Assembly (NCBI GenBank): GCA_027603945.1
Contig: JADIIU010000007.1
Span: forward strand, 62,001-126,000
Origin: Terramyces sp. JEL0728
Lineage: Eukaryota > Chytridiomycota > Chytridiomycetes > Rhizophydiales > Terramycetaceae
Length of the DNA: 64,000 bases
Direction: 5' to 3'
Position numbers and translations under genes: made by a program. The notes under the pieces were generated by a model, which was given only the letters and a program-made list of their open reading frames with translations, was not told where the DNA came from and made no database searches. This document shows positions 34,564-46,502 of the stretch, in pieces; the first letter of the stretch is position 1; every line of letters starts with the position of its first letter.

Positions 34564-37122
34564 CTAGAAATTGATTGATTTTTTAATCCATTGGAAAGAC
34601 ACCATCAATTCATCCATTTGCTCTTGAAGCATTAAAAGACAAGAGATATCTTGCACCAATTGAGTCATTCCATCTTCGTCTGGATACATTACATACAGCG
34701 CTTTTGCTTGTTCTTCGCATTTTTCCAAAATACCAGTCATATTATCCATCAAGGAAGTCAGTGAGCTTCTCAGATCTTCCATTTCGTTTCGCTTTTCTAC
34801 TAATGCAGATTTTAACTTTTCGCTATCCATATCAGTTTCTTGCTGGTTGTCTTCTTGTAATTTAATGTAATTGTTTGCTTCCTGGAGTTTGCCTTGAAGC
34901 TCGTCAATATGGTCTTTCAGATCTTCAATGTGTTGATAATATTCATTTTGCTTTGACATTACAGCGCTATAGTCGGATTGAAGGGTAGAATATTCAATTT
35001 TGGATGTTTCGGATAAAATGACACTGTCCTTTAACGATTCCTTCAACTGACTGCATAGTGCTTCTGCTTCGCCGAGCTTACTTTGCAGATTATGATTTTC
35101 GAGCATTTGGGTTTGCAATTCCGCTTCAAGTTCTTGGTAGGTATTGTCAGTTTCTTGTTTTGCAGACGAGTCCAATGCCGATCTACAATCATTCAATGAT
35201 CTTTCCAAATTTTCATTTTCAGTGTGGCATTGCTCTATCTTTTTTTGTAGCAACTCTACTTGTTTGGACATTGCAGTGAGAGCTGCTTCCTTTTCTTTTA
35301 GTTCTGCAATGAGGTCTTGGTTTGAATCGGCCATTTCTAGCTTTGCTTGAAGGTCCAAAATGAATGTTTGAAGGGATTCAATTTGAGACTTACTCTGTTC
35401 TAGTTCATTTTTCAACAACTCGGCATTTTCTGGTCCAGAGGATTGGTCGTTTAACTGCTTTTGAAGGGCGGAAATTTGGAATTCATAGTTTTCACACTTT
35501 CTAATTGCATCTTCATATTCTGCATTAAGCGTTTGAGCTGTTTGTTTAACGGTCTTGTTTTCTTTGCGAAGTTGCTCGATCAATTCTTCTTGTTCTTCAC
35601 TCCCACTCTCCTTGATTGCAGGCAGGCCATTTTCTAATTCTACAATGTAACCACGGAGCTCTTCGCAAACATTTTTGGTGACTTCTAGCTCTTGGGAAGT
35701 ATTGGAAAGATTCTGGGTAAGCTCAGCTTCTTTAGTTTGCAATTGTCCAACATACTCTAGGGTAGAGTTGTAATTGTTTTGAACGACTTCAAAGAATCTA
35801 TTTGTTTCTTCGACTTTAGTTTCAGCTGCCTCTTTAGCTTCTGCCAATTGAGTCTTGGACGATTCATATTCAGCAGCCTTTTCAGCAATGGTGCTTTCCA
35901 AAGTCTCAGCCTTTGATGAAGCATTATTTAATTCTTTCTGTAAAAACATTAATTTTTCTTGAAGGAGATTCTTTGCGACTTGACCTTCTTCAAGATCATC
36001 CAAGAGAGTTTCATTCTTTTTCTTCAACTCTGCTATTTCATCTTTCAACTTTTGCTGATCTTCAGCTGGTGAGGTTTGTGCTTGTTTTGATTCAGACAAC
36101 TGCAATTCACTTAGCTGCGACTCCAAGGTTTCAATGCTGGAATTCAAGGCAGAGTTAGCTGTCAGAGACTGTTTCAACTCGATCTTTATATCATCCAAAG
36201 TTTGTATTTGAACGGAAGATTCGCGCAATTTCTGTATATTGGTTTCCAATTCAGCAGAAGTAGCTTTGAACTGACTTTCCAAATCAGAATATTTGGACGA
36301 TAAGAGATTTAATTCTGATTGCGAGGTTTCCAGCTGAGCTTCAAGGTGATTTTTTGACATCAATTCATCCACCAGTGATCGAATTTTCTCTGCTGATTCC
36401 GCATTTTTAGTTTCCAGAGTACTCTTTGTTTGCTCTGCGCCAGATAGTTGCTCCTTCAACAAGTTTATATCGGCACTGCTGCCAACCGCTTTCAAACCAG
36501 CCAATTCCTTTTCAAGCTGTGTGATTTTGTCCGTCAAGGCTGTATCGGTGGTTTTAGGTGAATTAACTCTGGTAGATGCACTACTTTTTACAATAGGTTT
36601 TGGTGTTGCAGATCTACTAGTAGGTGTTTTTGCTGGTGTAGGTTTTGCAACTGGTTTGGATGACGCTGGCTTTGGAGTCGCAGCCCTTGGTGTAGTAGCT
36701 CGTGGAATTGTTGATGGTGCTCTCTTTGGCAATGAGGTCTTTTCTACAGGCTTTGCAGCTTTGGGTTCAATCTGTTTCTTTGATTCTGCAGGTTTCTTGG
36801 TTGCCAGTGCCTTTTTTGCTGGTGGTTTGCTTTGGTATAACTTTACTTTTGAAGCGAGCACAAATACACCTGCATTAATTCCGCAATACCAGTATTTTCG
36901 GGACATTTAAAATACGATACACCGTTAACCGAACCATCATTCTTTCCCGTTCCTTGTTCTTCTAATATGATACCTACGTCAGGAAACACCAACCAGCCCA
37001 AGTTCCTTTTCCAAATTCCACTGCGCCAACGAATGCCAGCTTGCCGATATAAGTCTTCTATCGTTAATTCCATATACATTATTGCCCAATGCTTGAACTG
37101 CGCTTCCAATCTTCAAGGACAT
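34564..37122 (-). CDS. CAP-Gly coiled-coil microtubule plus-end protein (CLIP-170/dynactin p150-like)
   Basis: Three 20-nt introns (37077-37058, 36993-36974 with a GTTGG donor, 36889-36870) assemble an N-terminal CAP-Gly domain: MSLKIGSAVQALGNN, KTYIGKLAFVGAVEFGKGTW, then GKNDGSVNGVSYFKC and TGVFVLAS. The GKNDG motif binds the EEY/F tails of tubulin and EB1. A basic Lys/Pro/Ala/Ser-rich linker follows (36840-36560), then ~640 residues of coiled coil to the end. Length is about 832 residues. The overall form fits CLIP-170/Bik1/Tip1 or the p150Glued subunit of dynactin. The basic linker after CAP-Gly is common to both, and no zinc knuckle is seen at the C-terminus. Both families link cargo or kinetochores to microtubule plus ends. 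Confidence 0.82.
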
Positions 37123-37636
37123 TTGCAAATATGTGGCAAACTGGCTAACGGCGTCCTCGCAACAAAAGCGAGGAGCATCAATGGTACACTATGGTATAAA
37201 CATTAATAACACTGTCCATGGTATTCGCAATTAATTACCTCATCACTTAACGAGCTGCTTTGAATGTAAGCATGACTAATTGCATGAGGCCTTGTGTCAG
37301 CCAAAGGGCAAATTGACTTTGCATTGTTATTATCAGTGAACAGAGCACGTAGGTATGGCTGCATTACCACTGAATAACTTTAGTCCATGGCCACGCGAAA
37401 GCCAACCCCAATGCAATGATTACGATAGCTATACAATAATTGTTTCACAAGCAACACTCCATGTGTATTTCTGGGAGCAGCTTACCTTTTGTGGATCAAA
37501 TAAAAATGTGAGCCAACCTAAAACACCCCCTGTAGCGTATCGAAATCATGCAAAATCCATCGGCGAATGTAAAGTCATTTAGTTCAGCAAGGCCGCTGAC
37601 AAATATTTAAGCCAGCAGCTCTGTTGGTTGATTTTA
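37123..37636. other. Divergent intergenic region, CAP-Gly and OPT genes
   Basis: The 514-bp region separates divergent starts. A 75-codon frame beginning at 37355 (MAALPLNNFSP) shows no conserved character and no sensible splicing continuation, so it is not annotated. The region probably carries the OPT transporter promoter; nutrient-regulated transporters often have longer control regions. Confidence 0.35.
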
Positions 37637-40010
37637 ATGGACGAAAAGAAACTGGAAAATATAATTTATCTTGATCATGAAAGTGAAGATTTCTTTGATA
37701 CCGAAACCTTGGATTTTGAACTCCAGGACGCTGACTTGTAACACCTCGCTAATCCTAGTGCTCTTGAATTTACTAGAGGGTTGATTTCCACTGAAGATGA
37801 CTATGACTTGCCAACCTTTACTGCCAGAGCTCTACTGATTGGTTCTGTATGGGCGATATTCCTCGGATTCACTAACACAGTTGCATCTTTCCGTGCAAAT
37901 CCTTTTGCTATCCCCTCGACCATCGCAAACATGGTTGCCTATCCAATCGGACTATTTTTAGCCAGAACGGTTCCTGACATTACAATTGCTGGCATTCAAT
38001 TTAACCCAGGTCCGTTTAATGTAAAAGAGCGTAATTGGTTTGCTAAGATTAGATGTACTCATTAATATCATTGTATCTGCCGCTGCCTCTCCTCCTTACG
38101 GCGTAGACAATGTGGTTGCGCAAAAACTATTCTTTAACGATCAAAAAGTTACCGTCTTTTCATCATTGATCTGGATCTTGGTGACACAAATGCTTGGCTA
38201 TGGGTTGGCGGGTTTGCTAAGAAGATTTTTGGTAAAGCCAACTGCAATGTTGTGGCCAAGTGTGCTGGGAAGCATTGGTTTCTTCAACTCTTTCCACAAT
38301 CAAAAAGGTTTAGACAATCCAGACTCAAAGTACTATCACTCAATGTCTAGATTCTCTGCTTTCTGGCTCTCTTTTGTCTTTATGTTTGTATATGAATGGA
38401 TCCCAGGTTATTTCGCAAAATCCCTTGCATCTGTTTCTATCCTTTGCTTCATTACCAAAAACAGAACTGCAAGATTCTTGGGATCTGCTTGGTTTGAACA
38501 AGGCCCTGGAATCCTCTCGTTCACGTTTGACTGGACCTTTATTAATGGTGTCTATTCGCCAATGTATGTATTATGGAACAGCATCTTTGGGAATATCTTG
38601 GGGATGTGGATTATTGCCCCACTAACCTACTATTTTGGAGCATTTGGAACACCTGCCCTTCAACCAACTCTGAATTTTGGCGGCCAGGCAATTACTGTCA
38701 AGACATGGAAAAACGCATCTGTCGCTACTGATCCGCTTCCAAGATACGCAACAAACGCTTTATTTGATGTACATGGTTATGAAGTTCAAATCTCTCAAGG
38801 AGCTGGATATCCAAATCTATTAGATTTGAACAACAACTTGAATCTTGAAGCGTTCAAACAAGCTGGTAGTCGCTTATACCTCTCTCCCGCCTTTGCAATC
38901 TCTTATCTCTCTTCCTTCATGACTTTTGGCGCAATGTTTTCACAAGTTGGGCTCTGGTATGGAAAAGATATCATCCGTCAATTCAAGGAAGCCTTACGTC
39001 AAACAGAAAGTGACTTGGACTCTAATGATCCCCATTACAAAATCATGAAAAAGTATTCAGATATCTCTGAGCTGGCTTATCTAATGTTCTTTGCTTTCTT
39101 TTTGGGGCTATCCGTTTTGTTCTGTCAATTCTCCTCATTCTTTATGCCTTGGTGGGCAACACTGATAACTATTTTTATTGGTGTCATCTGTGCAATTCCA
39201 GTGGGTGTAACCACTGGAATTACTGGTATCTCTCCTGGATTGAACATTATCACTGAAATGATTGGTGGTCTAATGTTCCCTGGTCAAACTGTCGTTGTTA
39301 TGTGCTTCAAGTCTCTTGGAACAAACATTATGATTCAAGCGGTCTCATTGCTCGGAGATTTGAAGTTGGGACACTACATGCACATTGATCCAAAGGCCAT
39401 GGTCGCATCTCAGCTTTTAGGCACTATTATTGGAGTGTTGATCAACACTGTTGGCGCTTTTTGGGCAATGGGCAGTCTTGTAAATATCACTGATCCAAAT
39501 AGTCAGTACGGAGCGCAAAGTTATTTGACGTTTGCAAATGCCGGCGGTTTGTGGGGGGCATTAGGTCCGGTCCGTAGTTTTGGCCCATCCTCTCCGTATT
39601 TCTCTCTAAATCTTGGCTATTTGATTGGTTTCGCGCTTCCGTTTATTCCATGGACATTGAACAAACTCTATCCTGATGATAGATGGATCAAGGTGAACAT
39701 GTTTATCATTGTTACATCCATGGCCCCGGGTGTATCTACCATCAATAGCGGGTACATTAATGTTATCTTGTGGTCAATATTTGTGCAGTATTATCTGTAC
39801 AACTATCAAAGAGACTTTTGGGACAAGTATGTCTACTCCATTCAAAGTGCGTTTGACGCTGCTGCCCCGCTAGTTTCGTTCTTGATTGTGCTGATGACCA
39901 CGTATGCGTTTACTCCCGATCAAAACCAAGTGGGGCCATTCTCACCTTCCGGCCCATATGATTATTATTGCTACGGAACCACATATGATCAAAAGCCAAG
40001 TAATTTCTAA
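37637..40010 (+). CDS. OPT-family oligopeptide transporter
   Basis: Proton-coupled importer of small peptides or related metal chelates at the plasma membrane. The 776-residue protein has a short acidic cytosolic N-terminus and many membrane spans. OPT signatures are visible: GLFLARTVPD, FNPGPFNVKE-HVLI, SPPYGVDNVVAQKLFFND, LGYGLAGLLRRFLVKP, YEWIPGYFAK, NSIFGNILGMW, and MIGGLMFPGQTVVVMCFKSLG late in the protein. Two introns: 37738-37758 (21 nt) and 38031-38052 (22 nt). The second falls in the conserved KEH motif and is needed to restore it. The stop overlaps AATAAA. Substrate (tetra/pentapeptide, glutathione or siderophore) cannot be set from sequence. Confidence 0.92.
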
Positions 40011-40179
40011 TAAATATCTGTAATTGAACTAAACGTGTGTTTTCCATTTAGTGTGGACAAAGAGATAAATGATAGGAATGCAGTTCGTTTCTTTGAGGTC
40101 ATTTTACGCATGGTGGGCTTGGGTTGTTAGAGCCTGAAATTAGGGAGGGGAAGAATGCTTCAGAAAAGTTTTATCTTGA

Positions 40180-41355
40180 ATGTACAAGGAGTTGTTGATA
40201 TCAATTCTGATTCATATGCAAATGGCACAAACGACGATTCAGTGTCCAAAAGTAGCTTTTTTCAATTATGCAGTCCCAGCTACAATTGGAACACCACCAC
40301 AGAATATTATGCTGGCCGTTGATTCAACAGAAAGCTATGGCTGTATTCAAACAACGAATTGCGGAAGTAATTGTAATATTAATGATACCTTGGTCTATGA
40401 CAGCACTAAAAGGTAAGGGGTTTCTAACAAAAGCTCCAGTTATAACCGCTTGAACGGAAACTATCCCCCAAGAGTTATCCTGACAGATGACAGCATGCCT
40501 GGTCCAGTAGCAACAGATAACTTTCATATTGGGTCCATGCAATTCACCAATATTTCTTTCAAGCAAGTCAAACCAACATTTGAGAGAAGTCAAGTATCCG
40601 GAGTACTTGGATTAGGCCACTCTATTTCCAATTCATTCAAGGATTTTCAGCAAGGCATGTCCAAACCGACTTATGGGTTTTCTGTTGATCCATCTTCCAA
40701 CTTTGCAAACTTGGATTTGGGATTCTACAACAAATCCCTTTACAATGGGGATATATCCTTTGTCAAAGAAATCCAAATGCCTATATCCAGTCTGTTTAAC
40801 CAATCAAATGTTAATTCGTTAGTGACGCCGTATGCGTTACCTGTCAACACGATTCAAGTGAATGGAATTTCTATTCCCAATCAAAATTACACTGCCTTTG
40901 TTCATACTGATTTGTCGATATCCCAATTCCCAAGAGACATTGTCGCCCCTATTCAATCCACATACAATTTGACTTTAGGAGATGACAGTGTGTTTGAAGC
41001 ATCATGCTCATTGGTAAAATTCCTGCCAACAATCGTTTTATCCTTTAATGGATTCACAGCATCTTGGGCTCCGCAAGACTATGTTTACAAGTATGCCTCC
41101 AGTGACCAATGTTTCTTGGGATTCACAGAATACAAAAATCCTTTATTCAAAGACAATCTTATCCTTGGAATGGGCATGCTAAGTAAATACTATTTGGCAT
41201 TTGATCACTCCAATAACCAGATTGGGTTTGCAAACATAGCACAGGCTGCAGCACCGGTTCAAACTGGTCAACTGCCATCAGCTACTGCCAACACTGCTTT
41301 TGGTTATCAAATCAACCTATTCAAATTCTTGTTATTACTAATGCTTTTCAAATAA
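40180..41355 (+). CDS. GPI-anchored aspartyl-protease-like protein, probably inactive
   Basis: About 384 residues with pepsin-like layout. An N-terminal signal segment (ELLISILIHMQMAQ) leads into YAVPATIGTPPQNIMLAVDS, the classic strand before the first catalytic motif. Where DTGS is expected the sequence reads DSTE. The second catalytic region reads HTDLSISQFP instead of DTGTS..LP. Cysteine pairs (CIQTTNCGSNC) and a final FLGFTEY...LILGMGMLSKYYLAFDHSNNQIGFA stretch keep the pepsin-family C-lobe. The C-terminus is a hydrophobic tail (NLFKFLLLLMLF), fitting a GPI-anchor signal. One 21-nt intron lies at 40413-40433. The gene keeps an open frame and normal ends, so it looks like a maintained cell-surface pseudoprotease, not a broken gene. 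Confidence 0.72.
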
Positions 41356-41391
41356 ATATTCCGACATGTTAAATATTTCGAATCAGGTTTA

Positions 41392-41706
41392 TTAATGGTG
41401 AGCTGCTTCCTTCTTTTCAACTAAAGCTGGGAAAACTCCATTTTCACGCTGTCCATCCCATTTTTCAACCTACAATTAATCGCAATCTACCCAGTTGCCA
41501 GGACATAATGAGGTAAAAGCCTTTTTAAATTGCTGACATGGAGCGTACTCTTCACCTTTTGCATTCACACACTTGTAATAATCGGTATAGTTTTGCCAGC
41601 AGTTTTTAGTCTAATTCGTTATAAAGTCCGTTACTTGGTTTGTGTTTGGGAAACGAGCGTCAAATCCTGGAGTAGAGAGTTTTGGGTAAGCAGCTTCGTC
41701 AGACAT
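41392..41706 (-). CDS. COX12: Cytochrome c oxidase subunit 6B (Cox12)
   Basis: Peripheral intermembrane-space subunit at the dimer interface of complex IV. The 89-residue protein has the family form: [24 protein letters not shown] (CX9C), PCQQFKKAFTSLC (CX10C), CPGNW-VEKWDGQRENGVFPA. Introns: 41634-41611 (24 nt, the longest of the mini-intron class) and 41490-41470 (21 nt). Both joins restore conserved positions. The stop overlaps AATAAA. It shows the organism keeps a respiratory chain. Confidence 0.95.
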
Positions 41707-41973
41707 TTTGATTTGTGTGATGAAAAAAATGGATTTGAAAAATTTGGATTTAATATTACTCATGCAATAAAGAGATTGGAGCTGGAAATTCTCTAGTAGA
41801 CTACTTGCAGTGAATATGCGGCCAACTGACAGAAAGATCATATTATTTCTGCAGGTCGGAATTCCACTAGTTCCGGTGCATTTTTAAGCTGCATAATCAA
41901 ATCAGTTTCATTGCAGTTGCTCAATGCCAGTACGATAAATAGATTTTATTTAAACAGTCATTTACAATCCAAG

Positions 41974-42177
41974 TTACAGAGCTCCGGTTCTCTTTCTGCT
42001 GTTATTGTGATTCCTAGCAAGAAAAGTTGGAATGTGTTTGGGAAGTGCTTCTTGGGAAATATCAATTCTGTAGCATTTTGCTGAGCAATAAAGGCTTCCC
42101 CATTCGCTACGTCTGTTACACCCACCTAGGCACCAGTTCAGGTCTTGGCCCCCATTGACTTCTTGTTGCCTTGCCAT
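41974..42177 (-). CDS. Ecl1-like small zinc-binding protein (copy A)
   Basis: A 67-residue protein with paired cysteines WCLGGC and LYCSAKC, separated by about ten residues. This spacing and the aromatic residues recall the fungal Ecl1 family (extender of chronological lifespan), short zinc-binding regulators of stress and stationary-phase survival. It is a tandem paralogue of the gene at 42505-42795 (D-L-N/E-WC, G-S-L/I-YC shared). No intron is needed. Family membership is inferred from the cysteine pattern and small size; other zinc-ribbon peptides are possible. Confidence 0.5.
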   Translation of the reverse strand: MARQQEVNGGQDLNWCLGGCNRRSEWGSLYCSAKCYRIDISQEALPKHIPTFLARNHNNSRKRTGAL

Positions 42178-42504
42178 TCGTATTTCTTGTTACTTTTTTT
42201 TGTTTATAACTTTATCCAAGGTGACCCCCACTCCTGTGCAACGTTCCTGCTCCCTGTCCAAATATAGCTGTGATCGTCTTTTATTTGAAACTGATCACAC
42301 CAAAATACCTTGCCTGCGAGGAAACGTTTCCGACACAGCAAGTCGTAGACCAATGAATCACAAAGCATAGCTTGTCTTGGTATTGCTAAGAGGGAACGCT
42401 CTGGAACTTGCTGCTCATAAAATTGCGAGTAAAAAATTAGGCCGACGAATATTAAAAAGCCAATGTATGTTGAGAAGCAATATATTACATTATTTACAAA
42501 TAAG
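42178..42504. other. Gap between the two Ecl1-like genes
   Basis: A 327-bp spacer. An overlapping minus-strand frame (42204-42524) with a hydrophobic start begins with GTG inside the upstream gene's 3' end and shows no family resemblance, so it is left out. The spacer probably holds the promoter of copy A. Confidence 0.3.
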
Positions 42505-42795
42505 TTAAATCGAAAACGAAACACTCTTCAAGGAATTGGACGACTTGTTTCGTTTCCTATTTCTTGGTGATTGAAAATGGAATACTGGGGAGCAGGAAGT
42601 GTATTGCTGGATGATTTCAGCACTGGTCGATGCATTCAAGCTCTTTCCAGATAGCGGGACAGATGCATCTAGAATCAGCGGCTCGTCTTGCGAGAGTATT
42701 TCGTCCCTAAAACAAGATGGTCCGCAGTATATGCTGCCTAGCTGATTTCGTTTACCACAGCCTGCTATACACCACTCTAAATCTAAACCTTGCAT
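42505..42795 (-). CDS. Ecl1-like small zinc-binding protein (copy B)
   Basis: A 96-residue protein with LDLEWCIAGCGKRNQLGSIY followed by CGPSC, the same cysteine plan as copy A 330 bp downstream. The remaining ~65 residues are Ser/Asn/Arg rich and probably disordered, ending with a basic cluster (RNRKRNK) that could be a nuclear localisation signal. It is longer than copy A only in this tail. Assignment to the Ecl1 family is tentative; a local duplication is clear. Confidence 0.5.
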   Translation of the reverse strand: MQGLDLEWCIAGCGKRNQLGSIYCGPSCFRDEILSQDEPLILDASVPLSGKSLNASTSAEIIQQYTSCSPVFHFQSPRNRKRNKSSNSLKSVSFSI

Positions 42796-44091
42796 AAACG
42801 AGTTGAACGATTGAATTAAAATTCTTTGGGATCCCTGTTTTTATAGTTGGTGGCATGCAGCAAACATGCGAAACCCCCTTGGAAAGTACGGAATCAAATT
42901 TGGTCTGGGATTGATCGGGTCGTTCAAGATTAAACTGATACAATACAAGGCGATTAGATTATTGCCGGCCGTTCTGGGCAGTTGCTTTCATTTGCTGCTG
43001 AAGGCAAGGGGAAATCTATTGCTGGTATGTTCATTTGTGCTGTGCCACTGAGAAGGCTTTTTAATCTCAAGTGGGCGGCTAATTGGCAAAAAACAAGCAA
43101 ATCCGGCAACTGAGAGAAAATGCAGGAACTAAGGTCGTTGGATGAACCTAGGGTCTGCTACTTTCCAGCCCCCGATAGATCCGTTCCGTAAAGCTGTTTA
43201 TGCGGATTACACTATTTTACACTCTCCATTGTTGGGTCACAAGTATTTCTGTTCATCACCAACTTGTGGCAGTACAATGTGAGGTCCTGAACCAAAGGTC
43301 TGTTTCCGAAATAGTTCCACAGACAGAGCAAGGAGGGGTAGTAGACAACAAAGTATGGAAATTCGATAAGACAATGACTTTTTATCGCTTGGAATGCACA
43401 TGGTAGGATAATAATGCCAAGAATTCATTTTCCATTCGATCTTTGATTCAGCGGGAGTTTTGCGGGAATCCGAATAATAGGAATAGGAATGATACGCTCC
43501 TATTCCGGCGAGGAAACCTTAGTTGACTACTGTTTAATTCCGCAGAGAATTGTGTAATTCTGCAGAGAAAATCTTGCACTCAAAAGTTGCATTTACCACT
43601 GTAATGCACAAGCTCTTTGTCCAAGTGAGAGCCCCTTAAATGAGTTGATTGAGGTAGCATCAATACTGTGATCTACCTTACCAATGTTAATCTAGCCTTT
43701 TAAAGATATCTGGTCAAATTTCCAGGTGGTGAACAGACAAATTTCTTTTCTGTGTAAAAACTGTTTTAGGTCAGCAACTAATATCATCAATATGCTAGCC
43801 ATCAGACATGAATCCTCCGCATTCGGCTATCCGAGCTATTGAGGGAATTGTCGTATCTCCTTTTTTAGCCGATCTGTTAGTTCAGCATTGTTTAGTTCAG
43901 CAGAGGATATTTCAGCCGAGGTTCTACCTCGCTGTGGACAAGTCATTGTCTATCCGATTTGTGACTGTAGTCTTGGCTTCGGCCCAACGCATGGCTTTAA
44001 AGCACAAGGTCCATTCAGATGAATAGTAAACGGAATTTTAGAGTCCCGACATGAATAAACAAGACAAACACTCAAATCAATTATGAATATA
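42796..44091. other. Longest gene-free stretch (1.3 kb)
   Basis: Nearly 1.3 kb upstream of copy B and downstream of NOP10 without a supportable gene. The plus-strand frame 43808-44026 (72 codons) and a few shorter ones lack conserved character. Visible sequence features are a 14-bp direct repeat AATTCYGCAGAGAA at 43536-43549 and 43556-43569, and a TTTAGTTCAGCA-type repeat around 43876-43906. No tRNA could be folded by eye. It may contain regulatory DNA or an unrecognised non-coding RNA. Confidence 0.4.
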
Positions 44092-44271
44092 TTAATCTTT
44101 GTTTGTTGGCAGCAATCCAAATCTCTTTTTCAATGTTACTCTGTGTCTAGAATATTTGTCGTCTGGAGAGAATCTGGCAGGGTGAGCTGACTTTGTAATT
44201 TTTCCTTCATCCGTTATCTTTTTGAGTGTATATACTCTCTTTCCATTCTCCATAGTGTACATCAAATGCAT
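44092..44271 (-). CDS. NOP10: H/ACA ribonucleoprotein subunit Nop10
   Basis: Core protein of H/ACA snoRNPs, which guide pseudouridylation of rRNA and stabilise telomerase RNA in some species. The 59-residue sequence is unmistakable: [18 protein letters not shown], then [17 protein letters not shown] and [11 protein letters not shown]. The start is the ATG at 44271. The frame continues upstream but that part is not conserved and has no ATG matching the family. No intron is present. Confidence 0.95.
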   Translation of the reverse strand: MHLMYTMENGKRVYTLKKITDEGKITKSAHPARFSPDDKYSRHRVTLKKRFGLLPTNKD

Positions 44272-44443
44272 TTTGTAAAATGAAAAAAAGAAAAAACCAA
44301 CCCTAAGTAAAATAGGGCTACACTTGAATTTCAGCAACCATGCGAAAACACAGGGTGACTGGCAATGATTCGAGTGCGTTTGTCTATCGCGATCACAAAT
44401 TCAGTATGCTTTAATGATATGATGCGATCGCGTGATTTACTAA

Positions 44444-46407
44444 ATGAAATTGACCGCTGCTAAACATTTTCTCCAAATGGCTAATTTACAAGCATTGAGA
44501 AAGGTTTTAAAAGACCACAATTACCATGCGTACTTGGTTCCTACCGAAGATGCGCATCAGGTTGGTTTAACTAACCCCAGAGCGAATACATTGCAAAATC
44601 AGATGCAAGACGATCATTCATCTCTGGATTCACTGGATCAGCCGGAACCGCTGTTGTTACTTTGGACAAGGCTGCATTATGGACTGATGGACGATACTTT
44701 TTACAAGCTTCTCAACAACTCAGCTCTGACTGGATTTTACAAAAAGATGGATTACCAGATACGCCTACTAATGCAGATTGGCTAATCCAAGTACTGGAAA
44801 AGAATTCAACTGTTGCAATTGACCCTACCCTGATTACTTTTGGTTGCTAATTACTAATTTAGAAAAAGCCAAAGTATTAAAGGAAAAGCTTGAAAGGGCA
44901 GGCCATAAATTGGTCAGCTCTTCTCAAAATCTGGTAGATTTGGTATGGGAGAGTAGACCAAGCCCTCCGACTAACCCAGTAATGGTTTTGGACGTAAAAT
45001 ATGCTGGGAAACCATTCCAAGAAAAAGTAAAGGAAATTCAAAAATCATTGGCAAAGAACCATTGGGGATTAGTCGTTAGCGCTTTGGATGAAATTGCGTG
45101 TAATTAATTGTTGATCCAAGGGCTATTTAATCTACGCGGAACTGATATTGCATTTAACCCAGTATTCTTGTCCTATGCTCTGGTAACATTGAATGAAGTC
45201 TATCTCTACATTGACACTACCAAGATTACTCCAGAAGCAAAAAAACACTTGGAAAATGTTATTATTAAACCCTACAATGCTATTTTCGATGACTTGAAAG
45301 AATTTGGATTGCACCATGTCAAGTATACATCAGACAAAAAGCTATTAATTGATCAAAAATGTAGTTTGAAACTTGCTGAATCATTTGGACAATTAGTAAT
45401 TGGAATTAACCCAGAAACATCTTGATGTTTTACGCAATCCAATTCAAGATGCAAAATCAGTAAAGAATTCCACAGAATTGGAAGGGTTCAGACAGTGTCA
45501 TCGCAGAGATGCCGCTGCACTCGTAAAATATTGCTAATTACAGTGTCGATACTTTGCGTGGTTAGAAAACGAGCTTTTGGCCAACAAGAACACTGAATTA
45601 TCTGAAGCTGAAGCAGCAGACAAGTTGGAAGGGTTCAGAAGCCAGCTTGAATTGTTTAAAGGTCTCAGTTTCGATACTATTTCATCTACTGGACCAAACG
45701 GTGCTATTATTCACTATAAACCAGACCACGGCACTTGCGCAAAGATCAGAGTAGACCAAATGTACCTGTGTGACTCTGGTGGTCAATATTTGGACGGAAC
45801 CACCGATGTTACCAGAACTTTGCATTTTGGCACTCCAACAGAAGAAGAAATTGACTCTTTCACTCGGGTATTAAAAGGTCACATTCAAATTGATATGCTC
45901 GTATTCCCTCATGGAACCACTGGATTCATTCTTGACCCTGTTGCCAGATTATCATTGTGGAGAGCTGGTCTTGATTTCAGACATGGTACTGGCCACGGTG
46001 TCGGTTCGTACTTGTAAGAGCTTTTTTATGTTAGAAATGTTCACGAAGGTCCTCATGGCATTGGTGTTCGTCCAACGCTCAACGAAGCCAAGCTACTCGC
46101 AGGTATGACAGTTACCAATGAGCCTGGCTTCTACAAAGATGGATCCTACGGTATCAGAATTGAAAATGTGTTGCTGATCAAGCATGTTGACACGCCAAAC
46201 AAATTTGGCGGAGTTGATTTTTATGGGTTTGAACATGTCACTGTCGTTCCAATTCAAACTAAACTTGTCAATAGAGCCCTCTTAACTCCAGATGAAGTAG
46301 AATGGTTGAATAATTACCACAAGAAATGCTTTGAATTGGTTTCTCCGCTACTGTCCAAAGACGAACCAGGATATAAATGGTTGGAAAGGGAAACACGCAC
46401 CATCTAA
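44444..46407 (+). CDS. Xaa-Pro aminopeptidase (aminopeptidase P, XPNPEP1-like)
   Basis: Cytosolic metallopeptidase that removes N-terminal residues preceding proline. Six introns of 19-21 nt (44561-44580, 44843-44862, 45100-45120, 45396-45414, 45523-45543, 46014-46034) give 613 residues, the normal three-domain length. Domain I has [16 protein letters not shown] and [10 protein letters not shown]. Domain II begins near FEKAKVLKE. The catalytic pita-bread domain shows the metal ligands in order: [18 protein letters not shown] (two Asp), [20 protein letters not shown] (His), TVTNEPGFY (Glu) and GIRIEN (Glu). The first two introns use the rare GTTG donor. The stop overlaps AATAAA. Confidence 0.95.
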
Positions 46408-46502
46408 TAAAATGCCATTTTATTTGAAAGGCTCATCTTTAATCCACGATTACAGGATTATCTGTTTCATCCATCAAGTTATTTTTTTCCACGTGGGCAA
46501 AA

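Noticed and set aside
36521..36910. Plus-strand hydrophobic frame opposite the CAP-Gly basic linker
   Set aside because: Antisense of Lys/Pro/Ala codons gives artificial Leu/Gly/Phe-rich frames; the CAP-Gly protein is well supported.
37355..37582. Plus-strand 75-codon frame in the OPT promoter region
   Set aside because: No conserved character, no usable splice extension and no poly(A)-stop arrangement.
42204..42524. Minus-strand frame with a hydrophobic N-terminus
   Set aside because: It starts with GTG inside another gene's 3' end and shows no conserved pattern.
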